Source: Akkermansia muciniphila
GTDB lineage: Bacteria; Verrucomicrobiota; Verrucomicrobiia; Verrucomicrobiales; Verrucomicrobiaceae
DNA length: 64,000 nucleotides
Direction of reading: 5' to 3'
Assembly (NCBI GenBank): GCA_945882215.1
Contig: CAMCWM010000003.1
Location: 20,570-84,569, forward strand
A program made the translations under genes and the position numbers. The notes under the pieces were generated by a model. That model had not been told where the DNA came from. It saw only the letters and a program-made list of their open reading frames with translations, and did not search any database. This document shows, in pieces, positions 1 to 10,900 of this stretch (positions are counted from its first letter, which is position 1; the number at the start of each line of letters is the position of its first letter).

Positions 1-1401
1 AAGACGGCGATGGGCATTGGCGGCGCGGCACTGGGCTCGCTGCTGACGCGGGAGGGATTCGCGGCGCAACTGGCGGATGCGATGGCCCCTGCCCTGCCGC
101 ATTTCGCACCCAAGGCGAAACGGGTGATCTACCTGCTGCAAAACGGCGCTCCTTCGCATGTGGACCTGTTTGATCACAAGCCGATGCTCAAAAAGATGCA
201 CGGCACGCAGATCCCGGACAGCATCGTGGGCGGAAAGCGCTTCAGCACGATGACGGGCGGCCAGACAGCGCGTCCGGTGCTCGGCGAGATCTCGAATTTT
301 TCACGCCACGGCCACAGCGGCGCGACGGTGAGCGATTTCATGCCGCACACAGCGGCGATTGCGGATGAGCTGTGCTTCATCAAGTCGATGCACACGACGC
401 AGGTAAATCATGCGCCGGCGATCACGTTTTTCATGACGGGCAGCGAGCAGGCGGGACGTCCGGCGATCGGTTCGTGGCTGAGCTATGGCCTGGGCAGCGA
501 TGCAGAGGACATGCCGGCTTTTGTGGTGATGACCTCGCGCGACAAGGAAGCGAGCTGCGGCCAGATTTTTTATGACTTCTACTGGGGCAGCGGCTTTCTG
601 CCGTCGAAGTATCAGGGCGTGAAATTTCGCGGTAGTGGCGATCCTGTCTTGTATCTGAGCAACCCGGACGGCATGAGCCGCGAGGTGAAGCGCACCATCT
701 TGGATGGCATCGCGGGCCTGAACGAGATGAAGCTGCGCGAGTTTGGTGATCCGGAGATCGCCACCCGCATCGCGCAATACGAGATGTCCTACAAGATGCA
801 GACCAGCGTGCCGGAGCTGACCGATTTTTCCGACGAGCCAAAGCATATCCTCGACATGTACGGCCCGGATGTGATGCGGCAGGGCAGCTTCGCCTACAAC
901 TGCCTCATGGCGCGTCGCCTCGCCGAGCGTGGCGTGCGTTTTGTGCAGCTCATGCATGCGGGCTGGGACCAGCATCGCAATCTGAACACGCAGCTCAAGA
1001 TTCAAGCCACCGACACCGATGCGCCGAGCGCGGCGCTGGTGAAGGATTTGAAGCAACGCGGTCTGCTGGAGGACACGCTCGTCATCTGGGGGGGTGAATT
1101 TGGCCGCACACCGTTTTTGCAGGGAAAGATCGAGGATACGAAGCAATGGGGCCGTGATCATCACCCGTATGTGTTCACGATCTGGATGGCCGGTGGCGGC
1201 GTGAAGCCGGGCATGACCTACGGCGAGAGCGATGAGTTCGGCTTCAACGTGGGGAAGGATGGCGTCCACGTTCACGATTTCCAGGCCACACTGATGCACC
1301 TCCTCGGCATCGACCACGAACGCTTCACCTTCCGCTTCCAGGGAAGGCAGTTCCGGCTGACGGACGTGCTTGGGCATGTGGTGAAGCCGGTGCTGGCTTA
1401 A
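1..1401 (+). CDS. DUF1501 family protein, 5' end outside window
   Basis: A member of the DUF1501 family, secreted sulfatase-fold proteins common in Planctomycetes and Verrucomicrobia; their reaction is not established. The frame is already open at base 1 (K-T-A before the first ATG at 10), and MGIGGAALGSLL reads as the hydrophobic part of a Tat-type leader, so the true start and twin-arginine lie upstream. Family hallmarks are PHFAPKAKRVIYLLQNGAPSH near the N-terminus, VIWGGEFGRTP, and GRDHHPYVFTIWMAGGG followed by GFNVGKDGVHVHDFQATLMHLLG. The usual partner in this group is a DUF1549/DUF1553 gene, which may lie just upstream of the window. The same family recurs at 25185 and 52650. Confidence 0.9.
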   Translation, partial: KTAMGIGGAALGSLLTREGFAAQLADAMAPALPHFAPKAKRVIYLLQNGAPSHVDLFDHKPMLKKMHGTQIPDSIVGGKRFSTMTGGQTARPVLGEISNFSRHGHSGATVSDFMPHTAAIADELCFIKSMHTTQVNHAPAITFFMTGSEQAGRPAIGSWLSYGLGSDAEDMPAFVVMTSRDKEASCGQIFYDFYWGSGFLPSKYQGVKFRGSGDPVLYLSNPDGMSREVKRTILDGIAGLNEMKLREFGDPEIATRIAQYEMSYKMQTSVPELTDFSDEPKHILDMYGPDVMRQGSFAYNCLMARRLAERGVRFVQLMHAGWDQHRNLNTQLKIQATDTDAPSAALVKDLKQRGLLEDTLVIWGGEFGRTPFLQGKIEDTKQWGRDHHPYVFTIWMAGGGVKPGMTYGESDEFGFNVGKDGVHVHDFQATLMHLLGIDHERFTFRFQGRQFRLTDVLGHVVKPVLA

Positions 1402-1451
1402 AGCCCAGATGGCGGTTGCATCCCGCACTCGCCGCGTGTTTGAATCGTCCA

Positions 1452-2384
1452 ATGCTGATCCCCCGTCTTGTTCTCGCCCTCGCACTGGTCGTGTGCGTCG
1501 TGGCATGCGGGCGTGAGGAGAAAAAGCCGGATTCAGCGGCCTTTGTCTCCGATGGTGCCGGTGACGGCAGCGTGTGGGTGGTGGATTCACCCAATGGAGG
1601 ACGCTTGTACCTCTGCGGCACGATTCACATCCTGCGCGAGAAGGACTACCCGCTGGCTCCTGCCTACGAGGCCGCTTACATGTATTCGAACAAGCTCGTG
1701 CTGGAACTGCCGCCGGGCGCGGCCTCGGGGCCGGAGCTGACCAGCCGGATGTCACAGCTCGGCTTGTACTCGGCGGACACCTCTCTGGAGGCGAATGTGA
1801 GCAAAGAAACGTGGGAGGACGTGAAAAAGTGGACGCAGAAGCACGGACTGGAGGTTTCCTCGATGAACCGCTTCCGCCCGTGGTTCGTGGCACTGCTCAT
1901 GACCAACGTGGAATACGCCAACCTGGGAGCCAAGGCCGAAATGGGTGTGGACACGCACTTTGAGCAACGGGCGAAGAAGGATGGCAAGCCTGCCGAAGGA
2001 CTCGAAACGGTGGAGTTCCAAATCCAGCTCTTTGCATCTCTGAGCGACAAACAGCAGCGCGAGCTGCTGGAGCAAACGCTGACCGAGGTCAGCCATGTGG
2101 CCGAGGAGTATGAAAAAATCGTCCGGGCATGGAAACAGGGTGATCTGGCGGCCCTGAGCGAGATGATGTTGCAGGAGGCGGATCGCTATTCCGACCTGAA
2201 CGAGCTGTTCGTCACAGCCCGCAACCTGTCATGGATGGACCGGCTGGAGCAGATGCTCAAGAAAGGTGAAAAAGTCATGGTGCTGACCGGCACGCTGCAC
2301 TTCATCTCGGACACCGGCTTGATCGAACTGATGCGCAAGCGCGGCCACCGTGTGCGGCATTACCGCGAAGTCACTGACTTCTGA
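1452..2384 (+). CDS. TraB/GumN family lipoprotein
   Basis: A 310-residue protein of the TraB/GumN (PF01963) family, which contains a Tiki-like putative metalloprotease fold; bacterial members are poorly characterised. The two family GxxH motifs are present: LCGTIHIL near residue 56 and LTGTLHFISD near residue 279, followed by the typical LIELMRKRGHRV end. The ATG at 1452 was chosen over a TTG at 1416 because it gives a clean lipoprotein signal, MLIPRLVLALALVVCVVACG, with a VVAC lipobox. It is therefore probably a lipid-anchored envelope protein. It ends convergently with the isomerase gene on the other strand, with a palindromic repeat between them. Confidence 0.82.
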   Translation: MLIPRLVLALALVVCVVACGREEKKPDSAAFVSDGAGDGSVWVVDSPNGGRLYLCGTIHILREKDYPLAPAYEAAYMYSNKLVLELPPGAASGPELTSRMSQLGLYSADTSLEANVSKETWEDVKKWTQKHGLEVSSMNRFRPWFVALLMTNVEYANLGAKAEMGVDTHFEQRAKKDGKPAEGLETVEFQIQLFASLSDKQQRELLEQTLTEVSHVAEEYEKIVRAWKQGDLAALSEMMLQEADRYSDLNELFVTARNLSWMDRLEQMLKKGEKVMVLTGTLHFISDTGLIELMRKRGHRVRHYREVTDF

Positions 2385-2390
2385 GGATGG

Positions 2391-2447
2391 TGTTAGGAGT
2401 GAGGAGTTATGAGGTCTCACTCTCCTATAACTCATAACTTCTAACCC
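2391..2447. repeat. inverted low-complexity repeat between convergent genes
   Basis: The word GTTAGGAGTGAGGAGTTATG on the plus strand returns on the minus strand as GTTAGAAGTTATGAGTTATA, forming a long imperfect inverted repeat between two convergent stop codons. It resembles short word-repeats of the GAGTTATGAG type dispersed between genes in this phylum. It could act as a bidirectional terminator hairpin, although no long T tract follows. Confidence 0.55.
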
Positions 2448-2455
2448 TTAACTCA

Positions 2456-3427
2456 TCACACCAGCCGCAGCCGCGTGAGATCCTGCGTATCGACCATGCC
2501 GACGGGTTTGCCTGTGGAATCGACGACGACGATGTCATCGACGCGGTTCTTCTCCAGTGTGGCGAGCACCTCGGCGGCGAGTTTGTCGGCCTGGATGCTG
2601 ACGGGGCGTGCCGTCATGAAGTCGCGCACGGGTTTGAAGGCGATGGCGTTGTCCTTCTGGAAGGCACGAACGAAATCGCCATGCGTGAAGACGCCGGCAA
2701 GCGTGCCGTCCGCGTTCGTGACGATGGCGGCACCGCTGCGTGCGCGTGTCATGGCCTGGAGCGCCTCGCGGACAGGAGTCTCGGGAGTGATCATCGCGAG
2801 CTGCTCACCGCTGCGCATGACGTCACTCACACGGGTGAGCAGCGCACGGCCCAGCGAGCCGCCGGGATGCAACCGGGCAAAGTCCTCGGATTGAAAGCCG
2901 CGTGCTTCGAGCAGTGCCATCGCCAGGGCGTCGCAGAGCACGAGCATGGTGGTGGTGCTGGAGGTGGGGGCCAGGTTCAGCGGGCAGGCCTCCTGCGTGA
3001 CATGCACATCGAGCACGACATCCGCATTTTTTGCCAGCGTGGACTGCAGCGCGCCGGTGATCGCGATGATCGGAATGCCGAAACGCTTCACATGCGGCAG
3101 CAGATCCAGCAGCTCCGAAGTTTCGCCGCTGTAGCTGAGCATGATCGCCAGATCGCCCGGATCGGCAACGCCGAGATCGCCGTGCAGCGCATCACCGACA
3201 TTCAGCAGCACGGTGGTGGCCCCGGTGCTGTTGAGGGTGGCGGCCAGCTTGCGGCCGATGTTGCCGCTTTTGCCCACACCGCAGACGATGAGCTTGCCAC
3301 GGTTGCGAACGCACGGCAGCAGCAGTTCGATGGCACGGGAGAAACTCTCGTCAATGCGTGCATGCAACCGCTGCAGCTCGTCGATTTCGAGCTGGATGAC
3401 ACGGCGGGCTTTCTCCGGGTAATTCAT
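2456..3427 (-). CDS. kdsD: arabinose-5-phosphate isomerase (KdsD/GutQ family)
   Basis: Probably converts D-ribulose 5-phosphate to D-arabinose 5-phosphate, the first step of Kdo synthesis for lipopolysaccharide, in the cytoplasm. The 323-residue length fits KdsD (about 320-328). The N-terminal SIS domain (about 35-170) shows IVCGVGKSGNIGRKLAATLN and the sugar-phosphate loop SYSGETSE, followed by GALQSTLAKNADVVL and the family stretch EACPLNLAPTSSTTTML. Two CBS domains follow (about 205-265 and 275-323), the second ending VDDIVVVDSTGKPVGMVDTQDL. The ATG start has an AAAGG-like ribosome site. It stands alone rather than with kdsC or lpt genes. A GutQ-like paralogue with the same activity cannot be excluded. 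Confidence 0.88.
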   Translation of the reverse strand: MNYPEKARRVIQLEIDELQRLHARIDESFSRAIELLLPCVRNRGKLIVCGVGKSGNIGRKLAATLNSTGATTVLLNVGDALHGDLGVADPGDLAIMLSYSGETSELLDLLPHVKRFGIPIIAITGALQSTLAKNADVVLDVHVTQEACPLNLAPTSSTTTMLVLCDALAMALLEARGFQSEDFARLHPGGSLGRALLTRVSDVMRSGEQLAMITPETPVREALQAMTRARSGAAIVTNADGTLAGVFTHGDFVRAFQKDNAIAFKPVRDFMTARPVSIQADKLAAEVLATLEKNRVDDIVVVDSTGKPVGMVDTQDLTRLRLV

Positions 3428-3531
3428 GAGCCGGAACCTTTAGACAGATAGCGAGATGCAGCAACCAAGTGCTTGAGCATGAGAGAATTCCCCGCCATTA
3501 TCCAAATGCCAACGCATCTGACTTATCGCCA

Positions 3532-4530
3532 ATGACTTCCGGTTCCATCGGTTCCCACCGCGCCTTCATGGGTGTCTGCATCACCCTGAGCATTTGTCTG
3601 GCGCTGACTCTCTTTGTGGGCTGGAAGTGGTATTTTGAGAGCCTTGCCAGCCGCAATACTCTGATCGAGATGGCAAAAAAAGCTGAGACACGCGTTCGGG
3701 AGTTGGAAAACCTGGGGCTTTCCGTCGAAGCGGCGAAAACCGAAGCGGAACCGCCTTCAGTGCTGCCCAAGATTTCGGTCCCTGAGACGGCTCCTCAGGC
3801 GGCACCTCAGACGTCTGTCAGCAATCAAGGTGCCCTGCACCCTGCGGAGTCCAAGATCAAGGAGCTGCCACTGATGGAAACCAGTGATGATGTGGTTCAC
3901 GCACTGGCCCTTCTGGACCAATACTGGAAAACCGAGGCGTGGAAGGACCGTGTCCCGCTGGTGGTCCATTCTGACCGTGTCGCCGAACTGATGAAGGACT
4001 TTTATGAGACACAGGGTGCTGCAGACCCGGCGCCCGGTGGGCTGGTCAGCAAGGCCCGTTATCAGATCGACGGCACTGAAATTCTCTACTTCAGCTACAC
4101 CAGCAGCCGCCCGACGGGTTCGCTGGAGGTCGCCATGCTGCGCGGCCCCGACGGGAAGTTCCTGATCGACTGGGAAAGTCTCACCGGCTATGGCGAGATG
4201 TCCTTTCAGGACTTCCGCGCCAAGCGTCCCACCAAACCAGTGATCATGCGTGCCTACGTGCGCCTGTTTGAATACTTCAACTTCGAGTTCTCCGACTCTA
4301 AAAAATACCTCTGTGTGAAGCTGACCTCAGAAAACGGCGAAAGCTCTGTTTACGCCTACTGCGAGCGAGGCACGGAATTGGGCCGCTGGCTCGAATCCGA
4401 CCTCTCCTCCACGGGCCCTTCCGGTTTCAAGGGCTACACGATGCAGGTCTCTTTCCCGCCGGACGCCCAGTCAAACCAGTGCGTGAATTTGGACAAGGTC
4501 TTGACTGCACGCTGGCTGGTGCTGCCGTGA
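3532..4530 (+). CDS. hypothetical membrane-anchored protein with coiled coil
   Basis: A 332-residue protein of unknown function. An N-terminal transmembrane segment (AFMGVCITLSICLALTLFVG, about residues 11-32) is followed by a short heptad-rich helix (NTLIEMAKKAETRVRELENLG). A Pro/Ala-rich linker comes next, then a C-terminal globular part of about 220 residues (from METSDDVVHALALLDQYW to the end). The architecture suggests an inner-membrane anchor with a periplasmic domain. Start: a GTG at 3469 also opens the frame, but ATG 3532 sits directly before the membrane segment and leaves room for a divergent promoter with kdsD. No enzymatic motif was recognised. Confidence 0.7.
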   Translation: MTSGSIGSHRAFMGVCITLSICLALTLFVGWKWYFESLASRNTLIEMAKKAETRVRELENLGLSVEAAKTEAEPPSVLPKISVPETAPQAAPQTSVSNQGALHPAESKIKELPLMETSDDVVHALALLDQYWKTEAWKDRVPLVVHSDRVAELMKDFYETQGAADPAPGGLVSKARYQIDGTEILYFSYTSSRPTGSLEVAMLRGPDGKFLIDWESLTGYGEMSFQDFRAKRPTKPVIMRAYVRLFEYFNFEFSDSKKYLCVKLTSENGESSVYAYCERGTELGRWLESDLSSTGPSGFKGYTMQVSFPPDAQSNQCVNLDKVLTARWLVLP

Positions 4531-4572
4531 AAACCCGCCCCGTTGGGCTGTCAGGTGGTAAAAAAGAGCCTT

Positions 4573-4806
4573 TTACTCTCCGTCACGGCCGATGGCCTCC
4601 ACCGGGCATCCGGTGAGGGCTTCCTCGCAGAGATTGCGCTCGTCGTCGTTTTCAGGCTGCTTGTAGAGGTACGAATGGCCGCCGTCATCGTCACGCTTGA
4701 AGTTCGCCGGGGCCGTTTCACGGCAAAGGTCGCAGTCGATGCACTGGTCATCGACATAGTAGGCACCGGGGGCGTTTTGGGCGTATTTGTTTGCAGCGTC
4801 AGCCAT
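4573..4806 (-). CDS. small [4Fe-4S] ferredoxin
   Basis: A 77-residue ferredoxin, an electron carrier in the cytoplasm. It has one complete cluster motif: CIDCDLC near residues 27-33 gives three ligands and the fourth is the Cys of GCPVEAI near the C-terminus. The second CxxCxxCxxxCP motif of bacterial 2[4Fe-4S] ferredoxins is missing, so it resembles the single-cluster acidic type. An extra Cys (NLCEEALTGCP) could form a disulfide. The start is ATG at 4806 (MADAANKYAQ); the longer frame to 5073 only overlaps the next gene. A 7-bp inverted repeat (GGGGCCG at 4823-4829 and CGGCCCC at 4843-4849) lies just upstream of the start. Confidence 0.85.
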   Translation of the reverse strand: MADAANKYAQNAPGAYYVDDQCIDCDLCRETAPANFKRDDDGGHSYLYKQPENDDERNLCEEALTGCPVEAIGRDGE

Positions 4807-4975
4807 GGGGTCTGGGGAGGTAGGGGCCGCGATAGTAGTTCCCGGCCCCTTGGTTTCAAACGGTTTTTTGCCCTGTTGTCCCCACCCTGAGTCCCTGATT
4901 GACACACCCTTTACAATAAAAGCTCGCCTCAGCCGTGATGCTCGCCGCATCATTCCCTCCAACCACCCCACGGCC

Positions 4976-7900
4976 ATGAAAACGCTCGCCCTTGCCCTCC
5001 TCCTGCCGCTCGCCGCCCTCGCCCTGCCCTCCATAGCCTTGGCGCAGGAGGGCGAAAACGAAATCGGCTTCATTGAGCGCTTCGCCCTCGCCGCCGACCG
5101 CGAAAAAGCCCTCGGTGAACTCGTTCCCGGTTCCGAAGAGTATTACTTCTTCCACGCCCTCCATTATCAAAACGTCCGCGACACCGCGAAGCTCAACGAC
5201 CTCCTCAACCAGTGGCGCAAACGCGCGCCCGACGAAAACGAGCAGCGCCGCATCATCGAAAACCGCGAGGCCATCCTCAACTACGAACGCGATCCGCAGG
5301 GCACGCTCAAGTACCTCATCGAGCGCCTCGGCATCCGCCACGACCACCAGCAGGAGGTCCGCGACCAAAAGCCCGACCTGCCCACCAGCCTCGACCAGGC
5401 CAAAATCTCCCGCGAGGTCTTCCTCCGTGATGCGCTCAACAACGACCGCGCCTTGCAATCCCTCACCCAGGACGCTCTCGCGGCCTTGATCCGCGATCAG
5501 GTGCCGCTCACGCCAGACCAGCGCCGCTCAGTGCTGCAAAAGCTCCAGCGCCCCGACGTGCCAAATCTCGTCGCCGCTCTCAATGCGGACTTCAAAGCGG
5601 AACCGAACATCGGTTTCGGCGATTTGCCCATTCATCGCCAGCTTTTACTTACCCAACTCGACGAGCTGAAAGGCGAGCACGGCAGGAGCACCAACTTCAT
5701 TTACACCTACCTGCGCAAACTGGCCCCCAACGCCGATGTAAACCTCGAATACGACGAAGCGGAGCGCGAGGCCTGGCTCGACCGCGTATGGGCCTTTGCC
5801 GAAGGCGTTTCATCGCACAAAACTCTCAAAGCCCGCATCCTCTACCTCCGCCTCGATCACGACCGCAAAAAAGGCGTCTATGACCGCGAACGCTTCCTCG
5901 CCTACCTCAAACTCCCCCGCCGGATGCCCTACATCAACGAGGAGTTCTTGCGGACCTACAACTCCGACTGGAGCGACCTCGACGCCGACCTCAGCGAGCC
6001 GCTGATCAGCTCGCCGCCCGTCCACAACGACGAAGAACTCGTCCGCGACTACTTCCTCCACCTCTTCGCCACCGCCCAAGCCGACGCCACCGCGCCGCAG
6101 CTTCTTGCTCCGTGGACCGAGCATGTGAGCGACACCTGGCTCAAACCCATCCTCGCCGAGGCGCTGATCACCAACGGCATCGGCAATCCCGAGCGCTGGG
6201 CCTCGCTCATCACGCCCACCGAGTTTCAGCAGCTCAAAGAACGCGTGGACATCGAATTCCCCGCAACGAACGCACCGCAGTTCCTGCCGGGCGACGACAT
6301 CGCCTTCGATGTCATCGTCAAAAACACGCCGAAGCTCATCGTGAAGATTTTCGAGCTGAACACGCTCAATTTCTTCCAGACGCAGCAGCGCCAGCTCAAC
6401 ACCGATCTCAATCTCGACGGCCTCGTCGCCAACAGCGAGCAGACGCACGCCTTCGACGGCGGCCCCTTCAACCGCACGCGGCAGAAATTCCAGTTCCCCG
6501 ACCTCAAAGGCAAGCGCGGCGCCTGGATCATCGAGTTCATCGGTGGTGGCCGCAGCAGCCGCGCCCTCATCCGCACCGGCCAATACCACGCGCTTCAGCA
6601 AACCGGCCCTGCGGGCGATTTGATCCTCGTCCTTGATGAAAAGAATCAGCCCGTGAAGGAGGCCGCCGTGTGGTTTGAAGGTCGCAAACTCAGCGTCGAT
6701 GAAAAACTCGGCCGCATCGCCATTCCGTTCACCAACCAGCCCGGCACAAAAAACCTCATCATTGGCGACACCACCGGCACCTTCGCCACGCTCACCTCCT
6801 TCACGCATCACGCCGAAGATTATCGTCTCGACACGCAATTCCACATCGAGCGCGAACAGCTCCTCGCCCGTCGCGAGGCCACGCTCGCCGTGCGCACCGC
6901 CTTGATGCTTGGCGAAACGCATCTCGCCCCCGAACTGCTCACCGAGCCGAAGCTGACCATCACCAGCACCACCCACGACGGCATCTCCACCACCCGCGAA
7001 GTCAAAGACCTCAAACTCAGCGCCGGCAGTGTCCTCACGCACAAGCTCACCGTCCCCGAGCGCCTCGCATCACTCACCGTGGCCTTCAGCGCCAAAGTCG
7101 ATGTCCTCAGCGCCGGTGGCGAAAAACGCGATGTCTCCGCGCAGCACGCATGGACCCTCAACGGCATCGACAAGACCGAAGCCGTCAACGACGGCCACCT
7201 CAGCACCTTCGACGGCCAGCGCATGTTTGAGCTTCTCGGCAAAAACGGCGAACCCGTTGCCGACCAGCAGGTCATCTTCACCTTCAAGCACCGCGAGTTC
7301 AACCGTGTGCAGACCGCTGCATTGCGCACGGATGACAAGGGCCGCGTGGCGCTCGGCAAACTCGAAAACATCGCTCAAGTCACCGCCAAAATCCCCGACG
7401 GCCGCAGCAGCATGTGGCCGCTCGAAGACGCCGACACCACGCTTTCCACGATCATCCACGTCATCGAAGGCGAACCGATCCGCATCGCAGAAAGTAGAAC
7501 GGGGTTTCAACCCGTCTCTCTGCTCGCTCAAACCGTCGGAACCTTCACCGCCGATCACCAAGCCCTTCTCAAATCCGAAAACGGCTTCCTCACCATTACC
7601 GGCCTCAAGCCTGGCGACTACTCCCTCAAACTCGCCGACCAACTCATCGACATCAAAGTCACGAAAGGCTCCGTCATCGGCGGCTGGGCGCTCGGCAAGC
7701 ACCGTCAGCTCGAACTCAAAGGCAACTCTCCGCTGCACATCGCCAGCGTCGAGAACGACAAAGACTTCATCACCGTCAAACTCGCCCACAGCAGCCCGTT
7801 TGCGCGTGTCCACATCGCCGCATCGCGCTTCGATCCCGGCAGCGGCATCTTCGGTGGCCTTGGCGGCTTCACCCGCTTCGGCGCGGCCTCCGGCTCGCCA

Positions 7901-10900
7901 GCGCGGAATCCGAATCTCTACTCCGCTGGACGCGAGATCGGTGATGAATACCGCTACATCCTCGAACGCCGCTACGCGAAGCTCTTCCCAGGCAACATGC
8001 TCACCCGCCCCGGCCTGCTGCTCAATCCCTGGGAAATCCGCAGCACCAATCTTGAAGAATTGAGGCTGCAAGCAGGCGAGGGCGCTTCTCAGACACGCGG
8101 CGGAGCCGCAGGCGGCATGGCACCCGCCGAGGCGATGCTCGCAAAGAAAATGAAGGCCCAGGCAAGCCCGCAAGGCGGCACCAACCTCGACTTCCTCGCC
8201 GAATCCGCGCCGGTCATCTATAATCTCGTTCCTGACAAAGACGGCGTCGTGCGCATCGAGCGCAAAGCGCTCGGCGACCGCCAGCATGTGCAAATCTACG
8301 CCGAGGACCTGCACAACGCCTCCTGGCGTACGCTCACGCTGCCAGAGGTGCCGACGAAGTTCGCCGACCAGCGCCTCGCGCGGAATCTTGATCCCGTGAA
8401 GCCCTTCACGCAGAAAAAGGAGATCACCGTGCTCGAAACCGGCAAGTCCCTCACGCTCGCCGACATCCTCACCAGCGAGCTCGAAACCTACGACTCCCTC
8501 GGCGGCATCCACTCGCTGTTCACCACACTCAGCGGCAACGGCCATCTGGCAGAATTCGCCTTCATCCTGAACTGGCCGAACCTCAAGGACGACGAGAAAC
8601 GCGCCAAATACGGCGAGTTCGCCTGCCACGAGCTGAGCTTCTTCCTCTCCCGCAAAGACAAACCGTTCTTCGAACAAGTCATCAAGCCCTACCTCGCGAA
8701 CAAGAAGGACAAGACCTTCATGGACGAGTTCCTCCTCGGCCTTGATCTGCAAAAATACCTCGAACCCTGGGTCTATGCCCGCCTCAACGTCGTCGAACGC
8801 ATTCTCCTGGCCCAACGCATCGAGAACGAAGCTCCGAACGCCGCGAGACATGTGCGCGAGCTGTGGGAAATGATTCCGCCGAATCCCGAGCAAGCCGATC
8901 ATCTCTTTGAAACAGCGTTGCGTGGCCGAGCGATGGAGTTCGGTGATTCAGGTGCCGGAGTTGCTTTCGATAAGGCCAAATCAGAGATGGCCGCGAATGC
9001 TCCACCGCCACCACCCATGTTGCCCGCGACATCACCTGCGGCACTCATGGACAATTTTGCCGCCGAACCCGCTGCTGGCGGTGGTTTTGGGAAAGGCATG
9101 GGAATGGGTGGCGCTCCAGGTGCGCTTCGACGCTCCATGACCGCCGAAGAACTGCGGGCACTGCCTCAATTAAAAGCCGCCGATGGAGATCGCGCGGCGG
9201 GCCGCAAAGAACTCGAAAAGCTCGGCGCAGAACGTGAGGTGGCTCTGGGGGAGACCTTGGCCCTCAACGGCGGCACTACCTACACGGGAGCCACCGTCAT
9301 CAGAGCCGGAACATTGGCCTACTTTGGCGCGGCTGACGCTCAGAACGCTCGTGGGCTCGTCCGCGCCTTCTTCCGAGCGCTCGGCCCGACGAAGGAATGG
9401 GCGGAGAACAACTACTACAAGCTGCGCATCACCGAGCAGGCTGCCGAACTCGTCACCGTGAACGCCTTTTGGCGTGATTACGCGGCCTGGGTGGCCGCTG
9501 GATCGAAGAATGGCTTCGTTTCATCGAATGTGGCCGAGGCGAGCCGCAACTTCACCGAGATGATGCTGGCGCTCGCGGTGCTCGATCTGCCGTTTGAGGC
9601 GGCGAAACACACCACGAAGGCCGACAACGGCCAGTTCACCTTCACCGCAGGCGGGCCGGTCATTTTGTATCACAAGGAGATCAAACCCGCTGCGACCAAA
9701 AACAACGCGCAGGGCCAGCTTCTCGTGTCGCAGAGCTTCTTCCGCCATGGCGACCGCTATCGCCAGGAGGGGAACGAGAAGTTCGAGAAATACGTCACCA
9801 CCGAGTTCCTCACCGGCGCGACGTATGGGGCGAACATCGTTGTCACCAATCCCACCAGCAGCCCGGTGAAGGCCGTGGTGCTGCTGCAAATCCCGCAGGG
9901 CGCGCTGCCCGTGCTCGGCAGCAAGGCCACCAACAGCCGTCAGGTGCGTCTGGAGCCTTACACGACCCAGACCTTCGAGTATCACTTCTACTTCCCGCTC
10001 GTGCCCGCGAAGGCCGGGCTCAAGTTCGCGCATTTCCCGGTCAATGTCGCCACCGCCACCGGTTCAGCCGCCGCGAAGCCGTTTGAGTTCAACGCCGTCG
10101 CCAAACTCACTGAAGTGGACAAGGCTTCATGGGATTACGTGTCGCAATACGGCACTGATGCGGAGGTGTTCAGCTTCCTCGACCAGAACAACCTCGAAGG
10201 ACTCAACCTGGAGCGCATCGCATGGCGCTGCCGCAAGAGCAGCGACTTCTACCAGAAGCTCGTCGCCTTCATGAACCAGCATCACGTCGCGGACGATGCC
10301 GTTTTCAGCTACGCCTTCCTCCACAACGACGCCTCGACACTCGGCCAGATGTTGAAGGACGACGAAAGCTACGGCCCTTACCTCGCCAGCAAGCTGCTCA
10401 CCATCGAGCCCATCGAACTGCGCAGCTACGAGCACCTCGAATACTCCCCGCTCGTGAATCAGCGCGCACATCGTGTTGGCAGCGAGTGGCGCGTCGCGAA
10501 TCCGGCGGTGCTGGAGGAATACACGCAGCTTCTCGGCATCCTCGCCTTCAAGCCGCAGCTCGATGCGATGGACAGCATGAGCGTGACCTACTTCCTCTTC
10601 CTGCAAGACCGCGTGGAGGAGGCGCTGGCCCGCTTCAAGGCCATCGACGCCGCCAAGCTGCCCACACGCCTCCAGCACGACTATTTCCAGTGCTACGCCG
10701 CCTTCTACGAGGGAGATCTCGCCAACGCTCGCGGTCTCGCCGCCAAATACGCCGACCATCCCGTCCCACGCTGGAGGACACTCTTTGCCGATGTGACCAC
10801 GCAGCTCGATGAGATCGAAGGCAAGGCCGCGAAGAACGAAAAGACTGACAAACCCGACCGCGAGAAGCAGCAGGCCGAACTTGCCGCCACGGAGCCGACG

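Noticed and set aside
301..1893. 530-residue minus-strand reading frame over the first two genes
   Set aside because: It is antisense to two recognisable proteins, is rich in Arg/His/Ala and has no family motif: a GC-rich shadow frame.
4899..4917. TTGACA and TACAAT as a promoter for the giant gene
   Set aside because: The elements are only 7 bp apart, too close for a sigma-70 promoter, and no other partner fits well.
4787..4975. Upstream extension of the giant protein (63 residues)
   Set aside because: It overlaps the ferredoxin leader and lacks a signal; ATG 4976 begins a perfect signal peptide.
7070..8902. 610-residue minus-strand frame inside the giant secreted protein gene
   Set aside because: Antisense shadow; the plus strand continues one long frame with a signal peptide and domain-like segments.
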